Source of the DNA: Streptacidiphilus albus JL83
Lineage (GTDB): Bacteria; Actinomycetota; Actinomycetes; Streptomycetales; Streptomycetaceae
Assembly: GCF_000744705.1 (NCBI RefSeq)
Contig: NZ_JQML01000001.1
Span: 7,326,017 to 7,390,016, forward strand
Length of the DNA: 64,000 nucleotides
Direction: 5' to 3'
Below, piece by piece: positions 35,278 to 43,657 of the stretch. The number at the start of each line of letters is the position of its first letter. Within the stretch, counting starts at the first letter, position 1. The notes under the pieces are model-generated. The model was not told the DNA's origin. It did not search any database and saw nothing but the letters and a program-made list of their open reading frames with translations. Made by a program: the position numbers and the translations under genes.

Positions 35278-36168
35278 ATGACCAGCTCTTCCGTGACCGC
35301 CTCCCCCGCCGTGGCGGGCATCACGCACCACACCGCCGAGGTCAACGGCACCACGTTGCACTACGTCTCGGCGGGCGACACCGGCTCCCCGATCCTGCTG
35401 GTGCACGGGTGGCCGGAGTCCTGGTGGGCCTTCCGCGACGTCATCCCGCTGCTCGCCGCCACCCACCGGGTGTTCGCCGTCGACCTGCGCGGCTTCGGCG
35501 ACTCCGGCATCGCCGACGGCGACCACGACTTGGCCACCATGGCGGAGGACCTGCACCGGCTGGTCGCCCACCTCGGCGTCGGGCCCGTGCACGTGACCTG
35601 CCAGGACATCAGCGGCGGGCCGGTCTTCGCGTTCGCGGCCACGCACCCCGGCGACGTCCTCAGCTTCACCGGCGTCGAGACCACCCTTCCGGGGTACGGC
35701 TGGGAGATGCTGGCCGACGTGAGGAACGGCGGCTCCTGGCACGTGGGATTCCTGGCCGCCCCGGGAATTGCGGAGCTGTTCCTGGCCGGCCGCGAGCGAG
35801 TGATGCTCGATTGGGCCGTCTCGGTGATGACGGTGGTGCCGGGCGGGGTCACCGAGGCCGACCTTGACGAGTTCGCCCGCACCTACGCGCGGCCGGGCGG
35901 CTGGCGCGGCACCGAGGGGCTCTACCGTTCCTCCCTGACCGGCGGCAACCGGATGCGGGCACTGGCCGAGTCGCGGCCGCTGACCGTTCCCGTGCTCGCC
36001 GTCGACGGCATCAACGCCCCCTTCACCGAGCAGACGATGCGCCAGGTCGCCGGCGACGTCACCGCGGTCACGATCCCGGACGTCGGGCATTTCGTCGCGC
36101 AGGAGGCGCCCGCCGCCTTCGCCACCGCGGTCGGCGACTTCGTCGACCGCGTCGACCGGAGCCGCTGA
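35278..36168 (+). CDS. Alpha/beta hydrolase, epoxide-hydrolase-like, 296 aa
   Basis: ATG with GGGAG seven bases upstream. The oxyanion motif HGWPESWWAFR is characteristic of epoxide hydrolases and related alpha/beta hydrolases. The nucleophile elbow reads VTCQDISGGP, with Asp where lipases have Ser, which fits an epoxide hydrolase or haloalkane dehalogenase mechanism. The late Asp lies in VLAVDGINAPF and the catalytic His in DVGHFVAQEAP. No signal peptide, so cytoplasmic. The physiological substrate is unknown; the divergent MarR suggests it is induced by a small aromatic or reactive compound. Confidence 0.85.
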   Translation: MTSSSVTASPAVAGITHHTAEVNGTTLHYVSAGDTGSPILLVHGWPESWWAFRDVIPLLAATHRVFAVDLRGFGDSGIADGDHDLATMAEDLHRLVAHLGVGPVHVTCQDISGGPVFAFAATHPGDVLSFTGVETTLPGYGWEMLADVRNGGSWHVGFLAAPGIAELFLAGRERVMLDWAVSVMTVVPGGVTEADLDEFARTYARPGGWRGTEGLYRSSLTGGNRMRALAESRPLTVPVLAVDGINAPFTEQTMRQVAGDVTAVTIPDVGHFVAQEAPAAFATAVGDFVDRVDRSR

Positions 36169-36260
36169 ACGGCCGAGTCCCTGCATCGCCACCCCACGTG
36201 CCCTCTCCAGCCTGCCGCTGACGCGGCCTCGCGCCGCGGCGGGCCCGCTCGCAACCCCAT

Positions 36261-36413
36261 GTGAATAGCTACGTGATGCGGTGGTCGCGCAACAAGTACA
36301 AACGCCTGCGGGGCCGCAGGAAGGCCCATGCCCAGTGGGAGATGGTCGTCAAGCTGAGACCGAGGTTCTTCGAGCACTGGGCCTGGGTGAACTGGGTCCC
36401 CATCGTCTGGTGA
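36261..36413 (+). pseudogene. Group II intron reverse transcriptase/maturase, C-terminal remnant
   Basis: Fifty in-frame residues, NSYVMRWSRNKYKRLRGRRK, then HAQWEMVVKLRPRFFEHWAW and VNWVPIVW-stop, match the end of bacterial group II intron proteins. It is followed 12 bases later by intron domain V, exactly as expected. Everything upstream of about 36250 is lost. Confidence 0.7.
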
Positions 36414-36425
36414 CCAGGACGACAA

Positions 36426-36449
36426 GAGCCGTGTAAATCGAAAGATTTA
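36426..36449 (+). ncRNA. Group II intron domain V, 5' part
   Basis: GAGCCGTGTAAATC, a GAAA tetraloop, then GATTTA. Joined to 39081-39090 this makes a 34-nt domain V hairpin with complete base pairing and the usual two-base bulge. The hairpin is cut by the element at 36450-39077. Confidence 0.75.
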
Positions 36450-37415
36450 GAGCCTGCGCAGATAGGCGGGTGCGGCACCCAGGTAGTGAGGCGAGCACAG
36501 GTCTCCGTGATTATTGAGTTGCGACGCTCTGTGATCACTGGGGAGACCTGTGCCCGTTCTTCCAGCATGGCTGACCGACCCGTTGTGGGGCCAATTCGCG
36601 GCGCTGCTGCCCGAGCGTCCCGCGGTCGATCCGGCCCACCCGCTGGGCTGCCATCGTCCCCGCATCGGCGACCGGATCGTGTTCGACAAGCTGCTGCAAC
36701 TGCTGCGGTTCGGCTGCTCCTACCAGGCGATCGCCGACACCACCTGCTCGGCGACCACCATCCGCAACCGCCGCGACGAGTGGATCTCCCTCGGCGTCTT
36801 CATGCGGCTCAAGCAGATTGCGCTGGAGTCCTACGACCGGATCGTCGGGCTGGAGCTTGACCGGATCGCCGTCGACGGCTCGATCACCAAGGCCCCCGGC
36901 GGCGGCGAGGTCGCTGGACGCTCAGCGGTCGACCGCGGCAAGCAAGGGCTCAAACGCTCGGGCATGACAGATGGTTACGGAATCCCGCTCGGCAGGGTCC
37001 TCGCCGGAGCGAACCGCCACGACTCCCCGCTGCTCGCCGCGACTCTGGACCTGCTGGAGGATCTGGGACCGATGCCCGACGACATCACCGTGCACCTGGA
37101 TGCCGGCTACGACTCGGACAGGACCCGCACCGAACTGACCGCCCGCAACCTGCACGGCCGCATCGCGCACAAGGGCGAGAGGGCGCCGATCCAGGCCAGC
37201 GAGCGGTGGCACGTCGAGCGCACGCACGCCTGGCAGAACGCCTTCCACCGAATTGCCCGCTGCTACGAGCGCCGTGCGACTGTCGCCAACGCCTTCTTCG
37301 ACCTCGCGGACACGATCATCACCGTTCGTAGCCTGATCCGCCGGGCCTGCACCACCCACCGCTGGGACGAGCGCCCGAAGGGACGTCCTTGAGCCCCGCC
37401 CATCTGCCCGGCCTC
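36450..37415 (+). mobile_element. IS5-family element, 966 bp (left arm of the composite)
   Basis: The left end GAGCCTGCGCAGATAGGCGG and right end (37392-37415) are imperfect inverted repeats. TTA lies outside each end, in line with a TTA target preference. It contains one intact transposase gene. Confidence 0.75.
36550..37392 (+). CDS. IS5-family transposase, 280 aa
   Basis: GTG start near GGGGAG. The N-terminus PVLPAWLTDPLWGQFAALLP is followed by an HTH (LLRFGCSYQAIADTTCSATT). DDE residues: Asp in DRIAVDGSITKAPGGG, Asp in VHLDAGYDSDRTR, Glu in WHVERTHAWQNAF. The frame is complete, so the protein could mobilise both its own IS and the larger composite unit. The first 22 residues recur, inverted, at the right end of the composite. 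Confidence 0.9.
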   Translation: MPVLPAWLTDPLWGQFAALLPERPAVDPAHPLGCHRPRIGDRIVFDKLLQLLRFGCSYQAIADTTCSATTIRNRRDEWISLGVFMRLKQIALESYDRIVGLELDRIAVDGSITKAPGGGEVAGRSAVDRGKQGLKRSGMTDGYGIPLGRVLAGANRHDSPLLAATLDLLEDLGPMPDDITVHLDAGYDSDRTRTELTARNLHGRIAHKGERAPIQASERWHVERTHAWQNAFHRIARCYERRATVANAFFDLADTIITVRSLIRRACTTHRWDERPKGRP

Positions 37416-37458
37416 TTACGCGCAGACTGTTCCCGCTGGTCAGCAACCCTGTTGTGGT

Positions 37459-37902
37459 TCAGGCGACGCGGGTCTCGTAAGTCTGGCGGTTGGCGAGCAC
37501 ATCGTCCATGTGCACCTCGGCCCAGGCCTTGAGGCCCCGCATCATCTCGTACAGCGACAGGCCGAGATCCGTCAGCTCGTAGGAGACCGTGACCGGCACG
37601 GTCGGCACTACGGAGCGGGACACCAGGCCGTCGCGCTCCAGGGAGCGCAGCGTCTGGGTGAGCATCTTCTGGCTGACGCCGGCCAGCAGGCGCTGCAACT
37701 CCGAGTAGCGCATCACCCGGGGCTCGCCGGCGCAGTCGGCGCCGGGCTCATGCGCGCTGTCGCTGCCGAGCCCGGCCAGGATCAGCGTGACCCACTTGTC
37801 GGAGATCCGGTCGAGCAGCTTGCGGCTGGGACAGGCCGCCACGAAGGCGTCGTACTCCACCTTGGCCTGTGCCCTTTGCTGGGCCGCCGTCATCGTCGCC
37901 AT
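37459..37902 (-). CDS. HxlR family transcriptional regulator, 147 aa
   Basis: Typical HxlR order: CPSRKLLDRISDKWVTLILA (with the family Cys and the DKW motif), then the recognition region RYSELQRLLAGVSQKMLTQT, LRSLERDGLVSR, and wing VPVTVSYELTDLGLSL. A family-atypical insert of about 15 residues (SDSAHEPGADCAGEP) sits between the two parts and adds another Cys. HxlR proteins often sense reactive electrophiles by cysteine chemistry. It is divergent from the aldo/keto reductase and probably controls it. Confidence 0.9.
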   Translation of the reverse strand: MATMTAAQQRAQAKVEYDAFVAACPSRKLLDRISDKWVTLILAGLGSDSAHEPGADCAGEPRVMRYSELQRLLAGVSQKMLTQTLRSLERDGLVSRSVVPTVPVTVSYELTDLGLSLYEMMRGLKAWAEVHMDDVLANRQTYETRVA

Positions 37903-37915
37903 GGACCGTTCCTCT

Positions 37916-37955
37916 CACCTGCAGGTGCCCTACGAACTCGGAAGTGCCTACTTCC
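37916..37955. promoter_or_regulatory. Palindromes in the HxlR-AKR control region
   Basis: A perfect 12-bp palindrome CACCTGCAGGTG (37916-37927) lies next to the HxlR start. A second inverted repeat GGAAGT-GCCT-ACTTCC (37940-37955) lies in the middle of the divergent region. Either could be the HxlR site. Confidence 0.45.
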
Positions 37956-38032
37956 CGATTAGAAGCTACGTACCAATAGTGGTGCAAGGAGCCGTCAGGC
38001 ACCATCCCCTGGCTCGACACGAAAGGCACACC

Positions 38033-38905
38033 ATGAGCACCCCCTCCGCCTCGCTGCCCGGCGGCACCTGGAACCTGGGCGACCTGACCGTCACCCGGTT
38101 CGGCTACGGCGCCATGCAGCTCGCCGGCCCCTGGGTCATGGGGCCGCCCGCCGACCGCAACGGCGCACTCGCCGTCCTGAGCGAGGCCGTCGGCCTTGGC
38201 ATCACCCACATCGACACCGCCGACGCCTACGGGCCGCACATCACCAACCAGCTGATCCGCGAAGCCCTGCACCCGTACCCCGACGCGCTGCACATCGTGA
38301 CCAAGGTCGGCGCGACCCGGGACCAGGAGGGCGGCTGGCCCCCGGCGCGCAAGCCCGAAGAGCTGCGCAGGGCCGTCACCGAGAACCTGGAGAACCTCGG
38401 CCTCGACACGCTGGACGTGGTCAACCTCCGGCTCGGCGACGCCCAGGGCCCCGTGACCGGTTCGCTCGCTGAGGCGTTCGAAACACTCGTCGAACTCCAG
38501 CAGCAGGGAATGATTCGACACCTCGGCGTGAGCAACGCGACGACGGCACAGGTCGCAGAGGCACGCTCGATCGCGCCGATCGTGTGCGTCCAGAACATGT
38601 ACAACCTCGCCCACCGCCAAGACGACGAGCTGATCGACGAACTCGCCGAACAGGACATCGCCTACGTGCCCTTCTTCCCCCTCGGCGGCTTCAGCCCGCT
38701 GCAATCCTCCGCGCTCACGGCCGTGGCCACCCGGCTGGACGCGGCGCCGATGTCGGTTGCCCTGACCTGGTTGTTGCAGCGGTCGCCGAACATCCTGCTG
38801 ATCCCCGGCACCTCGTCGGTGGCACACCTGCGAGAGAACGTCGCAGGCGCGGAACTCCAGCTCTCCGACGACGATCTCGCCGAGCTGGACAAGATCGGCC
38901 GCTAA
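38033..38905 (+). CDS. Aldo/keto reductase, 290 aa
   Basis: AAAGG precedes the ATG. AKR signature residues are in order: Asp in THIDTADAYGPH (catalytic Asp and Tyr), Lys in HIVTKVGATRDQ, His replaced by Leu-Arg in VVNLRLGD, and the NADPH-binding end in LLIPGTSSVAHLRENVAG. The missing His is seen in some AKRs and could alter substrate range. Cytoplasmic NADPH-dependent reduction of an aldehyde or ketone is expected. It is divergent from the HxlR gene, inside the composite unit; the IS remnant begins eight bases after its stop. Confidence 0.9.
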   Translation: MSTPSASLPGGTWNLGDLTVTRFGYGAMQLAGPWVMGPPADRNGALAVLSEAVGLGITHIDTADAYGPHITNQLIREALHPYPDALHIVTKVGATRDQEGGWPPARKPEELRRAVTENLENLGLDTLDVVNLRLGDAQGPVTGSLAEAFETLVELQQQGMIRHLGVSNATTAQVAEARSIAPIVCVQNMYNLAHRQDDELIDELAEQDIAYVPFFPLGGFSPLQSSALTAVATRLDAAPMSVALTWLLQRSPNILLIPGTSSVAHLRENVAGAELQLSDDDLAELDKIGR

Positions 38906-38913
38906 CCCCACGG

Positions 38914-39077
38914 CGGGCAGCAGCGCCGCGAATTGGTCCCACAATGGGTCGGTCAGCCATGCTGGAAGAACGGGCACGGGTCTCCCCAGTGATCACAGAG
39001 CGTCGCAACTCCTTGATCACGGAGACCTGTGCTCACCTCACTGCCCGAGTGCCCCACCCGCCTATCTGCGCGGGCTC
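38914..39077 (-). mobile_element. IS5-type remnant, 164 bp (right arm of the composite)
   Basis: An inverted copy of the left IS end and first 22 transposase codons (PVLPAWLTDPLWDQFAALLP). The rest of the IS is missing, but the outer end is intact, so it can still serve as a transposition end. Confidence 0.75.
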
Positions 39078-39080
39078 TTA

Positions 39081-39125
39081 CGCACGGTTCTGTGGGAGCC
39101 ACGGAGGTGCCCGGGGCTACCCGAC
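39081..39125 (+). ncRNA. Group II intron domain V 3' part and domain VI
   Basis: CGCACGGTTC completes domain V begun at 36426. The following GTGGGAGCC...GGGGCTACCCGAC has the form of domain VI and the intron 3' end in actinomycete introns (end at about 39125). The exon downstream is not recognised. Confidence 0.65.
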
Positions 39126-39330
39126 CCTTTGGAGGGACGGGCCGGGCTGGGACGTCGGTGTCTGGCGCATCGCCCGTGGCCCATGCGGCGGCCCCTCGTT
39201 GGAGCGCCGCGGGGTAGGCGTGCCGGCCAGGCCGAAGATCGGCCGAGCGGTCCTCGGTGATCAGCGGCGGGACGACCGGAACCGCCGGAAGGATCACACC
39301 TCACATGTGAACTCGCGGCTCGGTGCCGGT

Positions 39331-39360
39331 GAGGTCGTACCTTGAGAGGAGCTACACCCG
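39331..39360 (+). repeat. Left 30-bp terminal inverted repeat
   Basis: Identical to the reverse complement of 41306-41335. It lies 33 bases after the stop side of the XRE gene. The outer flanking bases do not match. Confidence 0.9.
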
Positions 39361-39393
39361 AAGGCGCTCGGCTCCGAGAGTGCCGCACGTGCG

Positions 39394-40248
39394 TCAGGAG
39401 CCTGCGAATGTGTCGGCGCCGAGCACGGTCAGCAGGGCAAGCTTGTCGTGGCTCTCCGTACCAGGTGTGGCGGTGAAGATGAGTAGGGACTGCCCCTGGT
39501 CGGGGTCGAGCAGTGTCTGGCAGTACAGGTCGATGCGTCCGACCTCGGGGTGGACGAAGCGTTTGGCGTTGCTCCACCGCAGTCCCACTTCGTGGCGGTT
39601 CCACAGCTCGGCGAATTCCTCGTTGTGTTGCAGGTCGGCCACGAGCGAGGCGGCCGGCGATCCGGGCCCCTGCGCGGTGGCACTGGCGCGCAGGATGGCG
39701 ACGTAGACGCGGCTGTGCAGGTGGTGGTCGTCGGGCAGGTACCGGTGGCGGGCGGTGGGGTCGGTGAACCACCGGTAGAGGGCGCTGCGCGCCGGGCCGG
39801 TGTGACGCGTCTCGTCGCCGAGCAGCGCCACGGCGGGCGGCGTTTGCTGCAGCGTTTCACCGACCGTGCCCACGATCTGCGCCGGTGTGTCCTGAAGCCG
39901 GTCCATGACCCGCAGCAGCCCGGGACTGATGTGCGCTTCGCGTAGTCGCCGTGTCTGGAGGCGGTGCCCGCACAGCAGGAACAGGTGGTCACGTTCGTCG
40001 GGGGTCAGGCGCAGGCCCCGGGCGATGGCCGCTGCCATCTGCTGCGACGGCTGGGAACCACTACCGCGTTCCAGCCGGGCCAAATAGTCGGCCGACATGT
40101 CGCACAGCTCGGCGACCTCCTCCCGGCGCAGCCCGGTCGTGCGCCGTCGTGCGCCGCGGCGCAACCCGACGTCCTCGGGTTGCAAGGACTCCCGCCGTCC
40201 GCGCAGGAAATCAGCCAGACCATCGCCATCCAGTGCCGTGTCCACCAT
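39394..40248 (-). CDS. XRE-type regulator with MmyB-like ligand domain, 284 aa
   Basis: N-terminal HTH: ADFLRGRRESLQPEDVGL, then RRTTGLRREEVAELCDMSADYLARLERG, the standard motif of actinomycete MmyB-like XRE regulators. The C-terminal domain has LYRWFTDPTARHRYLPDDHH, NEEFAELWNRHEVGLRWSNA and the terminal IDLYCQTLLDPDQGQSLLIF block of the MmyB-like PAS fold. ATG at 40248 is chosen, with GGGGAG just upstream. Such regulators are usually divergent from the SDR they control, as here. They are thought to bind a hydrophobic ligand. Confidence 0.9.
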   Translation of the reverse strand: MVDTALDGDGLADFLRGRRESLQPEDVGLRRGARRRTTGLRREEVAELCDMSADYLARLERGSGSQPSQQMAAAIARGLRLTPDERDHLFLLCGHRLQTRRLREAHISPGLLRVMDRLQDTPAQIVGTVGETLQQTPPAVALLGDETRHTGPARSALYRWFTDPTARHRYLPDDHHLHSRVYVAILRASATAQGPGSPAASLVADLQHNEEFAELWNRHEVGLRWSNAKRFVHPEVGRIDLYCQTLLDPDQGQSLLIFTATPGTESHDKLALLTVLGADTFAGS

Positions 40249-40419
40249 CGGGCTCCCCACGTCGAATGTCGTATACCTCCAGCTCATTGTCCGGCAGGTC
40301 AACACGGGGAGCCACGCCCTGCCATTCAGTGGTTGAGCAAGTCCTTCATCCGTCGGCACGGGTCCTCTTCACTGGACGACGTCAGGAATCAGGGAAAAAA
40401 GCCTCTGGAGGATTTCACC

Positions 40420-41277
40420 ATGGCCAAATGGACCGCGGACCGGCTGCCGAGCATGACCGGCGTGACGGTGGTGATCACCGGTGCTGGCGGGGGGATCGGG
40501 CTGGTGACCGCTCGCGAACTCGCACGGGTCGGCGCCCACGTGGTGCTGGCCGTGCGCAACGTCGACAAGGCGCGCCAGGCAGTGGCCGGTATGCGTGGAG
40601 ATTTCGATGTCCGGCAACTCGATGTCGCCGACCTGGACTCGGTACGTGCGTTTGCGACGTCGTACACCGGCGACATCGATGTTCTGATCAACAACGCAGG
40701 AGTGATGGACATCCCGGCGGCGCGCACCGCGCAGGGCCTGGACGTACAGACCGCGACGAACTATTTCGGGCCGTTCGTGCTCACCAACCTACTGCTGCCC
40801 CGGCTGACCGACCGCGTGGTGACGGTCTCCAGCCAACTGCACCGATTCGGCAAGCTGGACCTCGACGACCTCGACTGGCGCACCCGCAAGTACAACGGGC
40901 TGGCCGTCTACGAGTCGTCCAAGCTCGCCGGTGTGCTGTTCTCGCTGGAATTGCAGCGCCGCTTGACCGCCTCGGGCAGCCATGTCCGCTCGGTCATCGC
41001 TCACCCTGGCGTCGCGCGGACCGGACTGGTCACGCACTCGCCGCTGGGATTCGTCAACCGGCTCCCGTTCCTGGTCCAGGACGTCGAACACGGAGCTCTG
41101 CCGCTCATGTACGCAGCCACGCAAGACGTCCCCGCCAACGCCTACGTCGGTCCGGACGGGTTGTTCAGCTTCACGGGCTACCCACTGATCCGCAAGCCCA
41201 GCCGGGCCGGCCTGGACCCGGCCGTCGCCAAGAGGCTCTGGCAGGCAACCGCCACTCTCACCGGAACCGGCGTCTGA
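40420..41277 (+). CDS. SDR family oxidoreductase, 285 aa
   Basis: GGAGG lies seven bases before the ATG. Cofactor motif TGAGGGIGLVTA, DVADLDSVRAF, NNAG in VLINNAGVMDI, Ser in VVTVSSQLHRFG, and YxxxK in VYESSKLAGVLF are all present. It belongs with retinol-dehydrogenase-like SDRs of actinomycetes, which are frequent partners of MmyB-like XRE regulators. A cytoplasmic NAD(P)H-dependent enzyme of unknown substrate. Confidence 0.9.
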   Translation: MAKWTADRLPSMTGVTVVITGAGGGIGLVTARELARVGAHVVLAVRNVDKARQAVAGMRGDFDVRQLDVADLDSVRAFATSYTGDIDVLINNAGVMDIPAARTAQGLDVQTATNYFGPFVLTNLLLPRLTDRVVTVSSQLHRFGKLDLDDLDWRTRKYNGLAVYESSKLAGVLFSLELQRRLTASGSHVRSVIAHPGVARTGLVTHSPLGFVNRLPFLVQDVEHGALPLMYAATQDVPANAYVGPDGLFSFTGYPLIRKPSRAGLDPAVAKRLWQATATLTGTGV

Positions 41278-41305
41278 AACCAGGCACGCTTCCCAGGTCC
41301 GACTC

Positions 41306-41335
41306 CGGGTGTAGCTCCTCTCAAGGTACGACCTC
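41306..41335 (-). repeat. Right 30-bp terminal inverted repeat
   Basis: Reverse complement of 39331-39360 with no mismatch; starts 28 bases after the SDR stop. Confidence 0.9.
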
Positions 41336-43045
41336 CTGGGCCTGAACACCACCACCTTCACCCCCGAAACCGCGGCGACCACGCCGTTCGCGCTGCGTAC
41401 CGTCGCAGCCTCCGGCACCACGCCCGCAGGTCACCCCTATGTCTCCGCCGCTGACCTGGACCGGTACGCCGCTGCCGCCTCCGAACGGGCCGGAATCACC
41501 GCAGCGACCGTCACCGGGCACCGCGACTGGCCGCAGCTCGCCGCCGTCCTGGTCGCTGCCCACCAGGCCGGCCACGACACCGACCTGCTGCTCGACACTG
41601 CCCACGCCCGCACCACCCGCAGCGACAACCTCCTGCACGACCTCGCCACCCAGACCAGCGAACTCGCCGTCCAGCGCGGCATCCCTGCATCCGAGCACCG
41701 CGTCCCGGCCGCCCTGCGCCACCAGGCCGCCGCCCACCACGCCCTGGCCGACCACCTCGCCGAACAAGTCCGCGCCGAAGCCGCCTGGCCCGCCCTCACG
41801 GCGGCACTGCGCCGTGCCGAGACCGTCGGCCACCGGCCCGACCAACTGCTGCGCCAGGCCGTCGAAGCCCGCCCGATCGACGGCGCGGACAGCGTCAGCC
41901 TGCTCCTTGCCTGGCGCCTCAACCGCTACCTCGCCACCGCCCCCACCCCCGGCACCGATCAGCGGACGACCGACCGCCAGGCCGAGCAGTGGCGCACCCT
42001 GGCCTGGACCCTCAAGGCCGCCGAGATCAGCGGCAGCGACCTCACCGACGCCTTCGTCAGCTCCAGCGGCACGGGCCAGCTGGACCGGGTGCTCCAGCAC
42101 GCTCGCGCCCTCCAGGAGGCCAGCGCTGCTGTGCGCCAGGACCTGCCCGGCTGGGTGGCCGCGCCGCAGCACAATGCCGCTATGGACCCGGCCCACCGCA
42201 CCTACCTGGACGACCGTGCCCAGCTGATCGCCGACCGGATGACCGCCCTGGCCGAGCGCGTCACCACCACCCGCCCTGACTGGAGCCAGAGCCTGGGCGA
42301 CGCCCCCGCCGACCCGGCCGTCCGCGCCACCTGGACCCGGCATCTGGCCACCATCGCCGCCTACCGCGACCAGTATCAGGTCACCGACAACGACCCCGCC
42401 CAGCCCGCCGGTCCCTACGTCGAACAAGGCCGCGCCGGACACACCGCCTACTGGGCAGCCGCTGCCTCCGCCCTCGCCGCCCGCCAACTCACCAGCACCA
42501 GCACCGCGCCCACCAGCACAACGCCGACCCCGGACGACACCGCCCGAGGCCAGCTCGCGGCGGACGTCTTCCAGGCCCTCACACCCCAGCAGCAGCAGAC
42601 CATCATCAACGACATCGCCACCCGCACCGGCGCCACCTGGCTCCAGCACACCCCGGTCACCGACAACGCCGCCCTGCGCTTCGTCACCGTCGTGGACCCG
42701 CTGACCACCGTAATGACCGAACGCGGCCACCTCACCCCCGAAAGCCGCATTCCGACCACCACAGCGACCGCGGCCCCGGAAACCACCGAAGCCTCCGCGG
42801 CGGGGGCGGAGCCGAGCCTTGCTGAGCGGCGCCGCGCGGGCCGCGCCGCCGAGCGCGCTGCTCACCGTGAACAGGTCCAGGCCCGCAACGGCCGAACTGC
42901 CCGGAACTCGACCCCGGTCCGCCGCGCCGACCAGCCGCAGCAGACGGTCTCGCGCCCCGACCGCCGACCCGAGCAGCTGCAGCAGCCCCAGGTCCAGCAG
43001 CCTCCGCGCCAGCGTCCGGACCAGCAAGGACCGCGCATCCGGTAG
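41336..43045 (+). pseudogene. MobF-type relaxase (TraA-like) C-terminal region, 5' truncated
   Basis: One frame stays open from the inverted repeat to 43045, about 565 residues, with no usable start until ATG-poor positions near 42089. Repeats such as GHPYVSAADLDRYAAAASER, AAWPALTAALRRAETVGHRP and DSVSLLLAWRLNRYL are characteristic of the long alanine-rich C-terminal region of actinomycete MobF relaxase/helicases. The relaxase and helicase motifs themselves are absent. The end is Gln/Pro/Arg-rich. It suggests an integrated plasmid or conjugative element. The truncation coincides with the end of the XRE-SDR module. Confidence 0.55.
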
Positions 43046-43472
43046 TGCGGAAGCACCGTCGCTGCTGCGACCGTCTGTGCTAGAACAACAGCCACATCCG
43101 GGTCGAGTACCTGGATGCACACCGGGGTTCCGGCGTATTCCGGGCCGGTGGCCACCGTCGCTGGGCGGCCAACGGCGAGGGGGCACAGCTGGACAGTCGG
43201 CGGCTTGAGCGGCCCCCCGACGCCGGCTGTGTCCCGCGCCTGAAGACGCTTGGGATAGTCAGGCATGTGTGATGGTGCGACTACTCCGACCACTCGGTGT
43301 CATCGACGTTTACGACGACTACCCCGGCAATGAATCGCCGGTATTCCCATAGACCGCCCGGGCCGCCCGGGTGCGCGGGCCGGAGCGCTGCCGTCCAGGT
43401 CCCCGCCGCGGCCGCTTCGGCGCCCGGTAGCTCGGCATCGCATTGGTCCGGCCAGGTATGTAGGTGTGCTTC
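43046..43472. other. Intergenic region, no gene seen
   Basis: Separates the relaxase remnant from the polysaccharide locus. No protein-like frame and no strong hairpin were found. A change from cargo/plasmid DNA to chromosomal locus probably occurs here. Confidence 0.4.
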
Positions 43473-43501
43473 GTGCTAACGAGAGGTGAGCCAAAGGCTA
43501 A
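43473..43501 (+). promoter_or_regulatory. AraC-type direct-repeat site upstream of the GH35 gene
   Basis: GTGCTAAC then GGCTAA, with the GCTA cores 22 bp apart, 157 bases before the start codon. The same pattern occurs at 46681 and 50672. Direct repeats about two helical turns apart are the normal target form of AraC-family proteins. Confidence 0.55.
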
Positions 43502-43657
43502 GTGACCTGCAGACACTGGTCGTACATTCGCCCGTACCACCCGTACGAAACCTCAGCGACACACGCCTGAAGTGCCTAGCCGCGCTTGGCGCTCATCGTC
43601 CTGTAGCCGCTCCCTGGCGGCTCAGGCATGCCGTTGTGTCTGAAAGGGACCAGAATC

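Larger units (their letters stand above)
36450..39077. mobile_element. Composite IS-bounded unit carrying HxlR and AKR genes, inserted in an intron
   Basis: The outer 164 bp at each side (36450-36613 and 38914-39077) are inverted copies, about 92% identical by eye. TTA is duplicated at 36447-36449 and 39078-39080. The left side is a complete IS5-type element; the right side is only its first 164 bp in opposite orientation. Between them lie a regulator and an aldo/keto reductase. Removing the unit restores intron domain V exactly, so the whole block behaves as one insertion. Confidence 0.72.
39331..41335. mobile_element. 2.0-kb module with perfect 30-bp terminal inverted repeats, carrying XRE and SDR genes, no transposase
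   Basis: Perfect 30-bp inverted repeats lie at 39331-39360 (starting GAGGTCGTACCTTGAGAGGA) and 41306-41335. Only the divergent regulator and SDR genes lie inside. The right end sits exactly where a long relaxase-like reading frame begins without a start codon. No target duplication was found. It looks like a non-autonomous cargo transposon; the matching transposase is not in the window. Confidence 0.6.

Noticed and set aside
35240..41340. Antiphage defence island in the IS-rich region
   Set aside because: No restriction, nuclease, helicase, retron or toxin-antitoxin gene was recognised. The reverse transcriptase piece is a group II intron remnant.
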